10,711 nucleotides of DNA from Modestobacter sp. (GTDB lineage: Bacteria; Actinomycetota; Actinomycetes; Mycobacteriales; Geodermatophilaceae), in the NCBI GenBank assembly GCA_025965635.1, contig JAOPWO010000313.1, positions 1 through 10,711 on the forward strand, read 5' to 3'. Made by a program: the position numbers and the translations under genes. Every line of letters begins with the position of its first letter. The stretch's first letter is position 1. The notes beneath the pieces are model-generated. The model did no database searches, was not told the origin of the DNA, and was given only the letters and a program-made list of their open reading frames with translations. Below, in pieces: positions 1-6,608 of this stretch.

Positions 1-225
1 GGCCGGTACGGCGGCGGTCGACAGCCGCGCCCAGGCGGCGTCGACGTCGACGTCCCCGACCGCCGGGACCGCCAGGGCGGCCGCGGCGAGCCGACTGTCG
101 GTGCGCACGCGGCCCAGCTCGCTGAGGCAGGTGGCGCAGGCCGCGATGTGCTCCCGTTCGTCGTCGGGAACTCCGGCCGGCTCGTCGAGCAGCCGGCGGA
201 GGGTGCCGTCAGTTGGATGACGCAT
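1..225 (-). CDS. Zinc-finger anti-sigma factor, 3' end cut by window edge
   Basis: This is the N-terminal 75 residues of a putative anti-sigma factor that would bind and hold inactive the ECF sigma factor encoded just upstream. Residues 26-33 read H-x3-C-x2-C (His26, Cys30, Cys33), the signature of the zinc-binding anti-sigma (ZAS/zf-HC2) family; a membrane or other C-terminal part, if any, lies outside the window. The ATG at 225-223 is supported by a strong AAGGAG ribosome site ten bases upstream, which sits inside the last codons of the sigma gene. The two genes overlap by 17 bases (209-225), so translation is probably coupled, keeping the two partners in proportion. The first residues are acidic and polar with no signal peptide. 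The family call is fairly secure; the inducing signal cannot be told from the sequence. Confidence 0.8.
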   Translation of the reverse strand, partial: MRHPTDGTLRRLLDEPAGVPDDEREHIAACATCLSELGRVRTDSRLAAAALAVPAVGDVDVDAAWARLSTAAVPA

Positions 226-727
226 GTGGGTTCATCTCCTTGCGCAGGGCGGACTCGGCGCGTCGGACGGTGGTGCCGACGCTGCCAGGGGAGAGATCGA
301 GGGCTCGGGCGATCTCGGCGTAACTCATGCCGCTGTGCCGCAGGACCAGGGCCGTGGCCTGCCGGTGCGGGAGCCGGGCCAGGGCGGCGCGGACCCGGCT
401 GCGTTCCTCCCGGACGACGACCGTGTCCGCCACGTCCGGCGCGACCGCGTCCCCGCCGCCGGCGGCCTCCTCGCGGGCGGCGCGGCGGCGCCCGGACCGC
501 AACAGGTTCAAGGCCGTGTGCGCGGCGGCGACCGAGAGCCAGCCGGGCGCCTCGCCGGCCGGGACCGACGAGCGGCCGAAGGCGAGGAACACCTCCTGCG
601 CGACGTCCTCGGCGTCGTCCCGCGACCCGAGCACCCGGGCGGCGACCGAGACCACCCGTGCGTAGTCGGCGCGGAAGACCAGCTCCAGGTCGGGCCGCGC
701 CGCGCCGGAGGGCCGCGGACTCGACAC
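209..727 (-). CDS. ECF-type RNA polymerase sigma factor (sigma-70 family)
   Basis: This 172-residue extracytoplasmic-function sigma factor would direct RNA polymerase to a small regulon. Region 2 covers about residues 17-82 (DYARVV...DAEDVAQEVFLAF...NLLRSGRRR), and region 4 about 108-163, with a helix-turn-helix at MSYAEIARALDLSPGSVGTTVRR that reads the -35 box. The length is typical of the family. I chose the GTG at 727-725 because GGAAGG lies seven to eight bases upstream and region 2 begins right after it; a longer frame to 958 has no domain content and would overlap the neighbouring flavin reductase gene. The gene overlaps the anti-sigma gene downstream, and such pairs are usually autoregulated. 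Its leader holds a perfect inverted repeat (811-831) and a GGAAC word resembling ECF -35 boxes, but I could not find a matching -10. The ECF subgroup is not assignable by eye. Confidence 0.88.
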   Translation of the reverse strand: MSSPRPSGAARPDLELVFRADYARVVSVAARVLGSRDDAEDVAQEVFLAFGRSSVPAGEAPGWLSVAAAHTALNLLRSGRRRAAREEAAGGGDAVAPDVADTVVVREERSRVRAALARLPHRQATALVLRHSGMSYAEIARALDLSPGSVGTTVRRAESALRKEMNPHASSN

Positions 728-810
728 GGCGCCGCCCTTCCGTTCGGTCCGCCGGGACGCGGTGCCCCACCTGGCAGGCAGCGCCACGGCGGGGGTCAGG
801 GCCGCGGCGG

Positions 811-831
811 CAGGTGTGCGTTCCACACCTG
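811..831 (-). promoter_or_regulatory. Perfect 8-bp inverted repeat upstream of the sigma factor (candidate operator)
   Basis: The arms CAGGTGTG and CACACCTG are perfect complements separated by the five bases CGTTC. The element lies 84 bases before the sigma GTG and about 40 bases beyond the end of the flavin reductase gene. On the minus strand its centre reads GGAAC, which resembles an ECF sigma -35 element. A dyad with a short spacer suits a dimeric repressor. A stem-loop in the leader RNA is an alternative. Confidence 0.4.
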
Positions 832-872
832 TACAGCACCGCCGGCGCCCCGGATGTGACAAGGGGGAGCCG

Positions 873-1394
873 TCAACCCCCTGCAGGACGGCGGAGCACG
901 TGCCCGGCGCCGTCGGTCCACCGGCCGCGCAGCCGGAGCAGGGGATCGCCGTCGCCACCCAGCACCGGCACCGCCTCCACCGTCAGCAGCGCCAGCACGT
1001 GGCTGCCGGCCGGCACCAGCGAGGTCAGCCGGCAGTCCAGCGCGGTCAGCGCACCGTCCAGGACGATCGCGCCGCTGTGCTCGGCGCGGTGCCAGGGAAC
1101 CTGCTCCAGCAGGTGCCGTGCGCTGGGCCGCCCGGCCGAGGAGAACCGGCTGGCCAGGAGCGCCTGCCGGGAGGTGAGCACGTTGACCGCGCAGCTGCCC
1201 ACCGTCTCCAGCACCTCGGCCGGGTAACCCTCCGCGGCCAGGCCCACGGCGATCAGGGGCGGGTCGGCCGACACGCTCATCACCGAGGTGACCGTCGTCC
1301 CGACGTCGTCGATGTCGTCCTGGACCGTCATGAGCACGACCCCGGCGGCGTACTGGCGCAGGGCGGTGGAGTACTCGGTGGCGTCGACCGGCAT
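873..1394 (-). CDS. Flavin reductase-domain protein
   Basis: This 173-residue protein matches the flavin reductase-like / FMN-binding split-barrel family (PF01613), whose members reduce free flavin with NAD(P)H to feed two-component monooxygenases or act as flavoproteins. Residues 8-60 show the family pattern: the LRQYAAGVVLMTV start, then TTVTSVMSVSADPPLIAVGL, which corresponds to the conserved flavin-contacting T-S-x-S-x-S-x-x-P-P-L stretch. The C-terminal half holds the GAIVLDGALTALDCRL region typical of the barrel. The ATG at 1394-1392 starts at the usual place for the family; the nearest GGAGG is about 19 bases upstream, too far for a good ribosome site, so initiation is unclear. The gene is divergent from the disulfide oxidoreductase gene with only 35 bases between, and precedes the sigma gene by about 145 bases on the same strand. 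No oxygenase partner lies beside it, although a flavin monooxygenase is encoded at 6609. Confidence 0.82.
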   Translation of the reverse strand: MPVDATEYSTALRQYAAGVVLMTVQDDIDDVGTTVTSVMSVSADPPLIAVGLAAEGYPAEVLETVGSCAVNVLTSRQALLASRFSSAGRPSARHLLEQVPWHRAEHSGAIVLDGALTALDCRLTSLVPAGSHVLALLTVEAVPVLGGDGDPLLRLRGRWTDGAGHVLRRPAGG

Positions 1395-1417
1395 GGCGGT
1401 CAGTCGACCACAACCTC

Positions 1418-1429
1418 CAGGATGGCCGG
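1418..1429 (+). promoter_or_regulatory. Candidate leaderless -10 box for the disulfide oxidoreductase gene
   Basis: The hexamer CAGGAT (1418-1423) fits the actinobacterial NANNNT -10 pattern and is followed by six bases, GGCCGG, then the GTG start. Transcription would begin at or next to the GTG, giving an mRNA without a leader. No Shine-Dalgarno sequence is seen. The same arrangement precedes three other genes in this window. Confidence 0.5.
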
Positions 1430-2857
1430 GTGACCTCAGCGGATCGAACCTACGACGTGATCGTGCTCGGCGCCGGCTCGACCGGCGAGAACGTCGCCGA
1501 CGTCGCCGTCCGCGGCGGGTTGAGCGCGGTGCTGGTCGAGTCCGGGCTGGTGGGCGGCGAGTGCTCGTACTGGGCCTGCATGCCGAGCAAGACGCTGCTG
1601 CGCGGCAGCGAGGCGATCGCCGCGGCCCGATCGGTCCAGGGCGCGGCGGCTGCGGTCACCGGCGAGCAGGACGTCGCCGCCACGCTCGCCCGGCGCAACG
1701 CCTTCACCCACGACTGGGACGACTCCGGCCAGGCCGCCTGGGTCGAGGACGTGGGGATCGGGCTGGTCCGCGGGCAGGGCCGGCTGGCCGGGCCGAAGCA
1801 GGTGGTCGTCACCCGGGACGACGGGAGCGAGGTGACCCTGCTCGCGCGGCACGCGGTTGCCGTCTGCACCGGATCGCGCGCCGCCGTGCCGCCGGTCGAC
1901 GGGCTGGCCGACGCCCGGCCGTGGACGCCCCGTGAGGCGACCAGCGCGCAGGCGGCGCCCGGCCGGCTGATCGTGATCGGTGGCGGCTACGTCGGCTGCG
2001 AGATGGCCACCGCCTGGCAGCAGCTCGGTTCGGCGGTGACCCTGCTGCAACGCAGCGGGCAGTTGCTGCGCGGCCTGGAACCGGCTGCCGGTGAGGCGGT
2101 GCTGGCCTCGCTGCAGGAGCTCGGGGTCGACGTCCGGCTGCACGTCGACGTGCGGTCGGTCTCCCGGGACGGCGACGAGGTCGTCGTGCTGACCGGCGCG
2201 GGCGAGCTGCGCGGCGACGAGGTGCTGGTGGCGGCCGGGCGGGCCGCCAACACCGACGAGCTCGGCCTGGACACCGTCGGGCTGCAGCCCGGCGGGTACC
2301 TCGACGTCGACGAGTCCCTGCGGGTGACCGGGGTGGACGACGGCTGGCTCTACGCGGTCGGCGACGTCAACGGACGCCGGCAGCTCACCCTCATGGGCAA
2401 GTACCAGGCGCGTCAGGCCGGCGCCGCGATCGTCGCCCGGGCCCGCGGCGAGGAGGTCGACCTGGCGGACTGGTCGCCCTTCGTCGCCACCGCCGACCGG
2501 CGGGCCACGCCCAGCGTCGTGTTCACCGACCCGCAGGTCGCCGCGGTCGGGCTGACCGCGGCCGAGGCGGCCGAGGCCGGCCTGCCGCACCGCGTCGTGG
2601 AGTACGCCATCGGAGGCGTCGCCGGGGCGTCGGTCTTCGCCGACGACTACGCCGGGACGGCGATCGCCGTGGTGGACACCGAGCGCGAGGTGCTGCTCGG
2701 CGTCACGTTCATCGGCGCCGGGGTGGCCGAGCTGCTGCACTCGGCGACCGTCGCTGTCGTCGGGGAGGTCCCCATCGGCCGGCTCTGGCACGCCGTGCCG
2801 TCCTATCCGACGATCAGCGAGGTGTGGCTCCGGCTCCTCGAGACCTACCGGGGCTGA
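1430..2857 (+). CDS. FAD/NAD(P)-dependent class I pyridine nucleotide-disulfide oxidoreductase
   Basis: This 475-residue cytoplasmic flavoprotein belongs to the lipoamide dehydrogenase / mercuric reductase / glutathione reductase family. Visible parts are the N-terminal FAD dinucleotide fold (VIVLGAGSTGENV, residues 10-22), the redox disulfide Cys45/Cys50 in GGECSYWACMPSK, the TGS segment at 147-149, the NAD(P)-binding fold with GGGYVG at 184-189, the second FAD motif YAVGDVNG near 310, and the C-terminal dimerisation domain starting at VFTDPQVAAVGL. In the active-site end motif, where lipoamide dehydrogenases have HPTxxE, this protein has YPTISE (Tyr459 to Glu464), so the catalytic base His is absent. 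It is therefore unlikely to be a standard lipoamide dehydrogenase; a quinone, mycothiol-related or metal substrate is possible but unproven. The GTG start is chosen from the fold start and the leaderless promoter pattern. No 2-oxoacid dehydrogenase genes are nearby. Confidence 0.88.
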   Translation: MTSADRTYDVIVLGAGSTGENVADVAVRGGLSAVLVESGLVGGECSYWACMPSKTLLRGSEAIAAARSVQGAAAAVTGEQDVAATLARRNAFTHDWDDSGQAAWVEDVGIGLVRGQGRLAGPKQVVVTRDDGSEVTLLARHAVAVCTGSRAAVPPVDGLADARPWTPREATSAQAAPGRLIVIGGGYVGCEMATAWQQLGSAVTLLQRSGQLLRGLEPAAGEAVLASLQELGVDVRLHVDVRSVSRDGDEVVVLTGAGELRGDEVLVAAGRAANTDELGLDTVGLQPGGYLDVDESLRVTGVDDGWLYAVGDVNGRRQLTLMGKYQARQAGAAIVARARGEEVDLADWSPFVATADRRATPSVVFTDPQVAAVGLTAAEAAEAGLPHRVVEYAIGGVAGASVFADDYAGTAIAVVDTEREVLLGVTFIGAGVAELLHSATVAVVGEVPIGRLWHAVPSYPTISEVWLRLLETYRG

Positions 2858-2911
2858 GCGTGCGTGCCGGTGGCCGGATCGGCCTGGTCCCGCACCCCGG
2901 GCGGACTGCTG

Positions 2912-2924
2912 CGGCGCAACGCCG
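2912..2924. terminator. Small hairpin between convergent genes, possible weak bidirectional terminator
   Basis: The 70 bases between the convergent oxidoreductase and transglutaminase genes hold two short hairpins: GGCCG-GAT-CGGCC at 2872-2884 and CGGCG-CAA-CGCCG at 2912-2924. Each has a five-base GC stem with a tight loop and no T-tract. The position suits termination but the stems are short, so this is a weak call. Confidence 0.3.
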
Positions 2925-2927
2925 GGC

Positions 2928-3713
2928 TCAGGGCAGGGGGAACGGCTCGTCGTCCGGGGCGGGGAGGTCGCCATCCACCGTGGCGCTGACCTCCATCGAG
3001 CACATCGTGGCCCGGCCGCCGAACAGCGACAGGAACGCGGTGTCGGCGGCGTCCCGGCCGGAGCAGATCCGGACCAGCGCCGACGTGGGAGCGAGCCGGG
3101 TGGCGTCGACGGTCTGCCAGACGCCCTCGACGTCGGCCTCGACCACCGCGTGGAAGTCCATCGGCGCCAGCCCCGGCGCGTACACCGCGACCAGCCGGGC
3201 GGGCACCTCCAGGGCGCGCAGCAGCGTGATGGTCAGGTGCGCGTAGTCGCGGCACACCCCCTGGCCCATCAGCAGGGTGTCGACCGCGGTGTCGACCGGG
3301 CGTGAGGACCCGGAGGTGTAGACGAGCCGGTCGGCGACCCAGGCGGCGACGGCGGCGACGAGCTCGGCGCGGGGCCGGAACTGGTCGAACTCGCTCAGCG
3401 CGTACCCCACGAGCTGGTCGGAGGGGCAGTAGCGGCTGGGCCGCACGTACTCGGCCCACTCCGCGGCGGTGACCTCCCGGGCGGGCCCGGCGGACTCCAC
3501 CCGGGCGCTGTAGGTGATGGTCGTGTCGCCGGCCGGCAGTTCCAGCCGGTGCACCCGGGCGCCCTGCACGAGCACCTCGGCGGCGTCGACCGGCCGGCCG
3601 TCGGTGAGGACGATCAGCTGCTCCGCGTCGGGAGCCGCGACGGCGACCTGCAGCAGAGCCGTCGCCGGGGCGGGGGAGGAGACGGTCAGGGTGCAGGCGA
3701 CGTCCGTGCGCAT
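2928..3713 (-). CDS. Transglutaminase-like cysteine protease family protein
   Basis: This 261-residue protein carries the transglutaminase-like papain-fold core. The catalytic triad is visible as Cys154 in GQGVCRDYAHL, His188 in DFHAVVEA and Asp203 in TVDATRLAP, with the usual spacing. Residues 1-90 look like a beta-rich N-terminal region, as often precedes this domain in bacterial members, and SRYCPSDQL (about 93-101) is the common linker before it. Bacterial members are mostly presumed peptidases or amidases rather than cross-linkers; the substrate is unknown here. There is no signal peptide, so it is predicted cytoplasmic. I chose the ATG at 3713-3711 because GAGGA lies nine to ten bases upstream; an upstream in-frame extension to 3803 reads as arginine-rich non-coding sequence. 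It is convergent with the oxidoreductase and is probably transcribed alone. Its leader carries an inverted repeat at 3749-3775. Confidence 0.86.
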   Translation of the reverse strand: MRTDVACTLTVSSPAPATALLQVAVAAPDAEQLIVLTDGRPVDAAEVLVQGARVHRLELPAGDTTITYSARVESAGPAREVTAAEWAEYVRPSRYCPSDQLVGYALSEFDQFRPRAELVAAVAAWVADRLVYTSGSSRPVDTAVDTLLMGQGVCRDYAHLTITLLRALEVPARLVAVYAPGLAPMDFHAVVEADVEGVWQTVDATRLAPTSALVRICSGRDAADTAFLSLFGGRATMCSMEVSATVDGDLPAPDDEPFPLP

Positions 3714-3748
3714 GACCGCACATCCTCGTTCCCTTCCGTTCCGGGCGT

Positions 3749-3775
3749 GTGGCCGACCCGTGTGCGTTCGGCCAC
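3749..3775 (-). promoter_or_regulatory. 8-bp inverted repeat upstream of the transglutaminase gene (candidate operator)
   Basis: GTGGCCGA (3749-3756) and TCGGCCAC (3768-3775) are perfect complements with an 11-base spacer, 36-62 bases before the ATG. The spacer and right arm contain GTGTGCGTTC (3760-3769), a ten-base word that also occurs inside the inverted repeat upstream of the sigma gene (814-823). Binding by a dimeric regulator is the simplest reading. No protein can be named. Confidence 0.35.
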
Positions 3776-3829
3776 GGTCGCCCGTGTTCCCGTCGCCTGC
3801 CACCGGGACGGCGGGGTGCAGCGCGGGAC

Positions 3830-4069
3830 GTGCAACCGGGGGGTGACCGGCGTCCGTGGCAGGGCTGCTACGCGCTGGGGGACCGCGGCCGGGCCGACCC
3901 GGTGAGCCTGGTCGCCGGGGACGGCCGGGCCGCCGAGCACCCGGAGCCCCGGATCGTGCCGTCCGAGGTCACCGCCCTCGGCTGGCCGCCGACGCGGTCC
4001 CGGCCCGGGCCGGGCCTCTTCGAGCGCAGGCACCGTGCCTTCCCGGACTCCGGCCCCGTGCTCTCGGGC
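3830..4069 (+). pseudogene. Coding-like stretch without a proper end (gene remnant or chance open frame)
   Basis: The gap between the transglutaminase and the c-di-GMP genes is over 350 bases and holds no intact gene that I can support. Within it, the plus frame beginning at GTG 3830 reads about 80 codons with nearly all third positions G or C, for example WQGCYALGDRGRADPVSLVAG and RIVPSEVTALGWPPTRSRPG. This is the codon pattern of real genes here. The frame has no stop before it runs antisense into the downstream gene, where it stays open only because it mirrors that gene's codons. There is no good ribosome site and I recognise no domain. A truncated gene remnant is the best guess; a short gene with a sequencing-level frameshift, or chance, remain possible. 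Confidence 0.25.
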
Positions 4070-6082
4070 TCACGCCCGGGGCGGGTCGACGCGGGTCGGG
4101 TCGATGTCCTCGGCTGCGGCGTCGGGCTCGGCCGAGACGTTCTCCAGCAGATCCTCGAGGTCCATGAGCTCGGCGACGTCCTGCGGCGGGCCCGGCTCGG
4201 CGGCCCGGGCCAGCTCCGCCGCGTCGCCGAGGGCCGTGAGGTCACCGGGGACGGCGACCACGCCCAGGTCGCGCGCCGGCAGCGGCGCCGGGCGACCGAA
4301 CGCATAGCCCTGCGCCATCGAACAGCCGTGCTCCAGCAGCCAGCGCGCCTGGTCGCCGTCCTCGATGCCCTCCGCGATCACCTGCAGGCCCATGCCGGCG
4401 CCCAGCTGCAGCAGGCCCTGCACGAGGGCCGCGGTCGCCGGCTCGATGACGACGTCGGCGACGAAGGAACGGTCGATCTTCAGCGTGTGGATCGGCAGCC
4501 GGTGCAGGGCGCTGATCGCGGAGTAGCCGGTGCCGAAGTCGTCCAGCGCCAGCGTCACCCCGCTCTCGGTGACCGCGGAGACCGACTGCAGGGTCGCCTC
4601 GGCGGCAAACAGCGCCGTCGACTCGGTGATCTCCAGCTCCAGCCGGTGCGCCGGCAGCCCGGAGTCGGCGAGGGCGTCGGCGACCAGGTCGGCGAAGCCG
4701 GGCTCGGCCAGGTGGCGGGCGGAGATGTTGACGTGCACCCGCAGGTCGCCCTCCCAGTCGGCGGCGTCCCGGCAGGCCCGGTGCAGCACCCACTCGCCGA
4801 GCCGCGAGGTGAGCCGGTTGTCCTCGGCGGCGGAGAGGAACGCTGCCGGCGGAAGTAGCCCGCGGGTGGGGTGCTGCCAGCGGATGAGGGCCTCGTAGCC
4901 CAGCAGCCGTTCGTCGGCCAGTGCCACGATCGGCTGGTAGAACAGCCGCAGCTCGTTGGCCTCGACCGCGCGGCGCAGGTCGACCTCGAGCTGGAGCTGG
5001 TCGGTGTCGCCGTCGCTGAGCGCCTCGTCGTGCACCTCGATGCGGCCCCGGCCGCCGCTGGCCTTGGCGCGGGCCAGCGCGCTGTGCGCCTGCCGGAGCA
5101 GCGCCTCGGGCGCCAGGTCGCAGCCCAGTGTGACCCCGACGCTGGCGGACAGGGTGATCTCCCGGTCGTGCACCCGGAACGGCTCGTCGAGCACGCTCAG
5201 CAGCCGGTCGGCCAGGGCGCGCAGCGCGTCGACGTCCTGGACCTCCTCGGCCAGCACGAGGAACTCGTCGGCGCCGTAGCGGACGGCCATGTCCTCGACC
5301 CGGGTGCTCCACCGCAGCCGGTCGGCCACCTGGCACAGCAGCTGGTCGCCGCCCTCGTGGCCGAGGGAGTCGTTGACCGCGGTGAACCGGTCCAGGTCCA
5401 GGTGCAGGACGCCGACCGTGGTGCCGCGGCGCCGGCTGACGGCCAGCGCGTGCTGCAGCCGCTCGGTCAGCGCCCGGCGGTTGGGCAGGCCGGTGAGGGG
5501 ATCGGTGAAGGCGCGCAGGACGAGGTCCTCCTCCGCCCGGCGGCGGTCGGTCACGTCGACCATCGACAGCAGCACGAAGTGCGGTTCGCCCGTCGTCCGG
5601 TGCACGATCTCCCGGCTCTGGTGCACCCACAGGGTCCCGCCGTCGGCGCGCTGCAGACGGCGCTCACCGACGATCTCCAGCTGCGGGTCGATCAGCGGCC
5701 GGCCAGGGCCCGGCTCGAGGGCGAGGTCCTCGATCGGGACGTCGTCGGGGTGGCTGAGCAGGTCGAGGTGCCGGCCGACCAGGTCGTCGGCGCTGCGTCC
5801 GGTGAGGGTGCACAGCGCGGCGTTGACGACGAGCATGCGCCCGTCGACGTCCACGACGGCCTTGCCGATCGGCGCGGAGAGGAAGAGGGCCCGGAAGACC
5901 TGTCCCCGGTCGGCCAGGAGCAGGTCGGCTGCGCGCAGTCGCTTCGCGGCGACCGCCCGGAGCGGTGCGCCCGGCGGGGTCTGCGGTGCGGGGAGCGTCA
6001 CCGGCACAGGGTGGCCCATCCAGAGGCGTCGACCACGGAACCCGCCCGGCGCGAGCGTGTCCGTGCCGTCACTTTCCGTCAT
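4070..6082 (-). CDS. PAS-GGDEF-EAL cyclic-di-GMP signalling protein, probably a phosphodiesterase
   Basis: This 670-residue protein would control c-di-GMP levels. Numbering below counts from one codon earlier (TTG). Residues 60-180 form a PAS sensor domain ending in a PAC-like VDVTDRRRAEEDL helix. Residues 185-355 are a GGDEF domain: DPLTGLPNRR and LDLDRF are present, but the signature is GADEF (271-275) and the usual FK is FT, so cyclase activity is doubtful; an RxxD I-site (RVED, 262-265) five residues upstream is kept. Residues 365-605 are an EAL domain with all main residues: EAL (398-400), Asn453, Glu485/Glu488, DDFGTGYS (515-522), Lys536, Asp538, AEGIE and QGYAFGRP. The last 65 residues are acidic and disordered-looking. 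No membrane segments or signal peptide are visible. The ATG at 6082 is preferred over the adjacent TTG, but neither has a clear ribosome site, so the true start could be Met23. It is transcribed separately from DUF427, which ends at a strong terminator. Confidence 0.92.
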   Translation of the reverse strand: MTESDGTDTLAPGGFRGRRLWMGHPVPVTLPAPQTPPGAPLRAVAAKRLRAADLLLADRGQVFRALFLSAPIGKAVVDVDGRMLVVNAALCTLTGRSADDLVGRHLDLLSHPDDVPIEDLALEPGPGRPLIDPQLEIVGERRLQRADGGTLWVHQSREIVHRTTGEPHFVLLSMVDVTDRRRAEEDLVLRAFTDPLTGLPNRRALTERLQHALAVSRRRGTTVGVLHLDLDRFTAVNDSLGHEGGDQLLCQVADRLRWSTRVEDMAVRYGADEFLVLAEEVQDVDALRALADRLLSVLDEPFRVHDREITLSASVGVTLGCDLAPEALLRQAHSALARAKASGGRGRIEVHDEALSDGDTDQLQLEVDLRRAVEANELRLFYQPIVALADERLLGYEALIRWQHPTRGLLPPAAFLSAAEDNRLTSRLGEWVLHRACRDAADWEGDLRVHVNISARHLAEPGFADLVADALADSGLPAHRLELEITESTALFAAEATLQSVSAVTESGVTLALDDFGTGYSAISALHRLPIHTLKIDRSFVADVVIEPATAALVQGLLQLGAGMGLQVIAEGIEDGDQARWLLEHGCSMAQGYAFGRPAPLPARDLGVVAVPGDLTALGDAAELARAAEPGPPQDVAELMDLEDLLENVSAEPDAAAEDIDPTRVDPPRA

Positions 6083-6154
6083 CAACCGGGGCAGCCCATG
6101 GACCCTGGGGCGGGTGGGGCGCGGCGTTGTCGAACCGTGACGTCGGGTGCGCGG

Positions 6155-6189
6155 CGGGAGGCGGTCCCCGGCGCGGGGACCGCCTCCCG
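6155..6189 (-). terminator. Strong 16-bp hairpin terminator after the DUF427 gene
   Basis: The arms at 6155-6170 and 6174-6189 are perfectly complementary over 16 bases with a GCG loop. The hairpin starts 14 bases past the DUF427 stop codon. There is no T-tract, which is common for actinobacterial terminators. It should insulate the downstream c-di-GMP gene from DUF427 transcription. Confidence 0.85.
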
Positions 6190-6202
6190 GAGCCCGGGCG
6201 GG

Positions 6203-6502
6203 TCAGCCGACCGTGACCCCGGGGGAGAAGGCGACGTAGCCGGCGAAGTCCCGGCCCACCCGCTCGACCGCCGACGGGTAGAGCCGCGGGTAGGCCCAGG
6301 CGCCGTCGCTGGTGGTGCCGCCCGGGGTGACGACGTCGTAGTACTGGCAGGCGCCCTTCCACGGGCAGGTGTACGGCGTCGGGCTCTCGGTCAACGCGCC
6401 GGGCGTGACCGCCGAGGGCGGGAAGTACCAGTTGCCCTCGATCCTGATCAGCTCGTCCTCGGCCGCCTCGGCGATGACCGTGCCGTCGATGCTCGCGCGC
6501 AC
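6203..6502 (-). CDS. DUF427 domain-containing protein
   Basis: This 99-residue protein is a full-length single DUF427 domain (PF04248), a small beta-rich family common in actinobacteria and proteobacteria with no established reaction. The diagnostic core is visible: IEGNWYFPP at 21-29, then TPYTCPWKGACQYYDV at 42-57, the near-invariant T-x-C-P-W/Y-K-G-x-A/C-x-Y-Y pattern, and DGAWAYPRLYP at 66-76. I chose the GTG at 6502-6500 because AGGAG ends five bases upstream; the open frame extends further to 6865 but that part is antisense to the monooxygenase gene. The gene is divergent from the luciferase-like monooxygenase across a 106-base gap that holds a paired repeat motif, and it ends at a strong hairpin. 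The family assignment is firm; the function is not known. Confidence 0.9.
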   Translation of the reverse strand: MRASIDGTVIAEAAEDELIRIEGNWYFPPSAVTPGALTESPTPYTCPWKGACQYYDVVTPGGTTSDGAWAYPRLYPSAVERVGRDFAGYVAFSPGVTVG

Positions 6503-6523
6503 GGGTGCTCCTCTCGTCGTCCC

Positions 6524-6574
6524 AGATCGTGTCGCGACGCACAACCGGCTGGAGCCCGCAGATCGTCCCGCGGG
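6524..6574. promoter_or_regulatory. Paired AGATCGT-plus-palindrome motifs in a divergent promoter region
   Basis: AGATCGT occurs at 6524-6530 and again at 6560-6566, 36 bases apart and in the same orientation. Each copy is followed directly by an 8-bp palindrome, GTCGCGAC (6531-6538) and CCCGCGGG (6567-6574). The pair fills most of the 106-base gap between the DUF427 and monooxygenase starts, so it could be a regulator site for either gene or both. No matching regulator is known to me. Confidence 0.35.
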
Positions 6575-6608
6575 AATCGGCCGCCTCCCCGGGGTGCTGG
6601 AGGGCGGT

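Noticed and set aside
869..892. GCCGTC/GACGGC hairpin at the flavin reductase stop, as a terminator
   Set aside because: The stem is only six bases with a 12-base loop and overlaps the stop codon; too weak to call.
148..1227. A 359-codon plus-strand frame across the sigma and flavin reductase genes
   Set aside because: Its Arg/Pro/Ala-rich translation is characteristic of an antisense shadow, and both minus-strand genes have family motifs and ribosome sites.
1436..2974. A 512-codon minus-strand open frame opposite the disulfide oxidoreductase
   Set aside because: The plus strand encodes a complete, motif-rich enzyme over the same bases; the antisense translation is low in complexity and has no recognisable fold.
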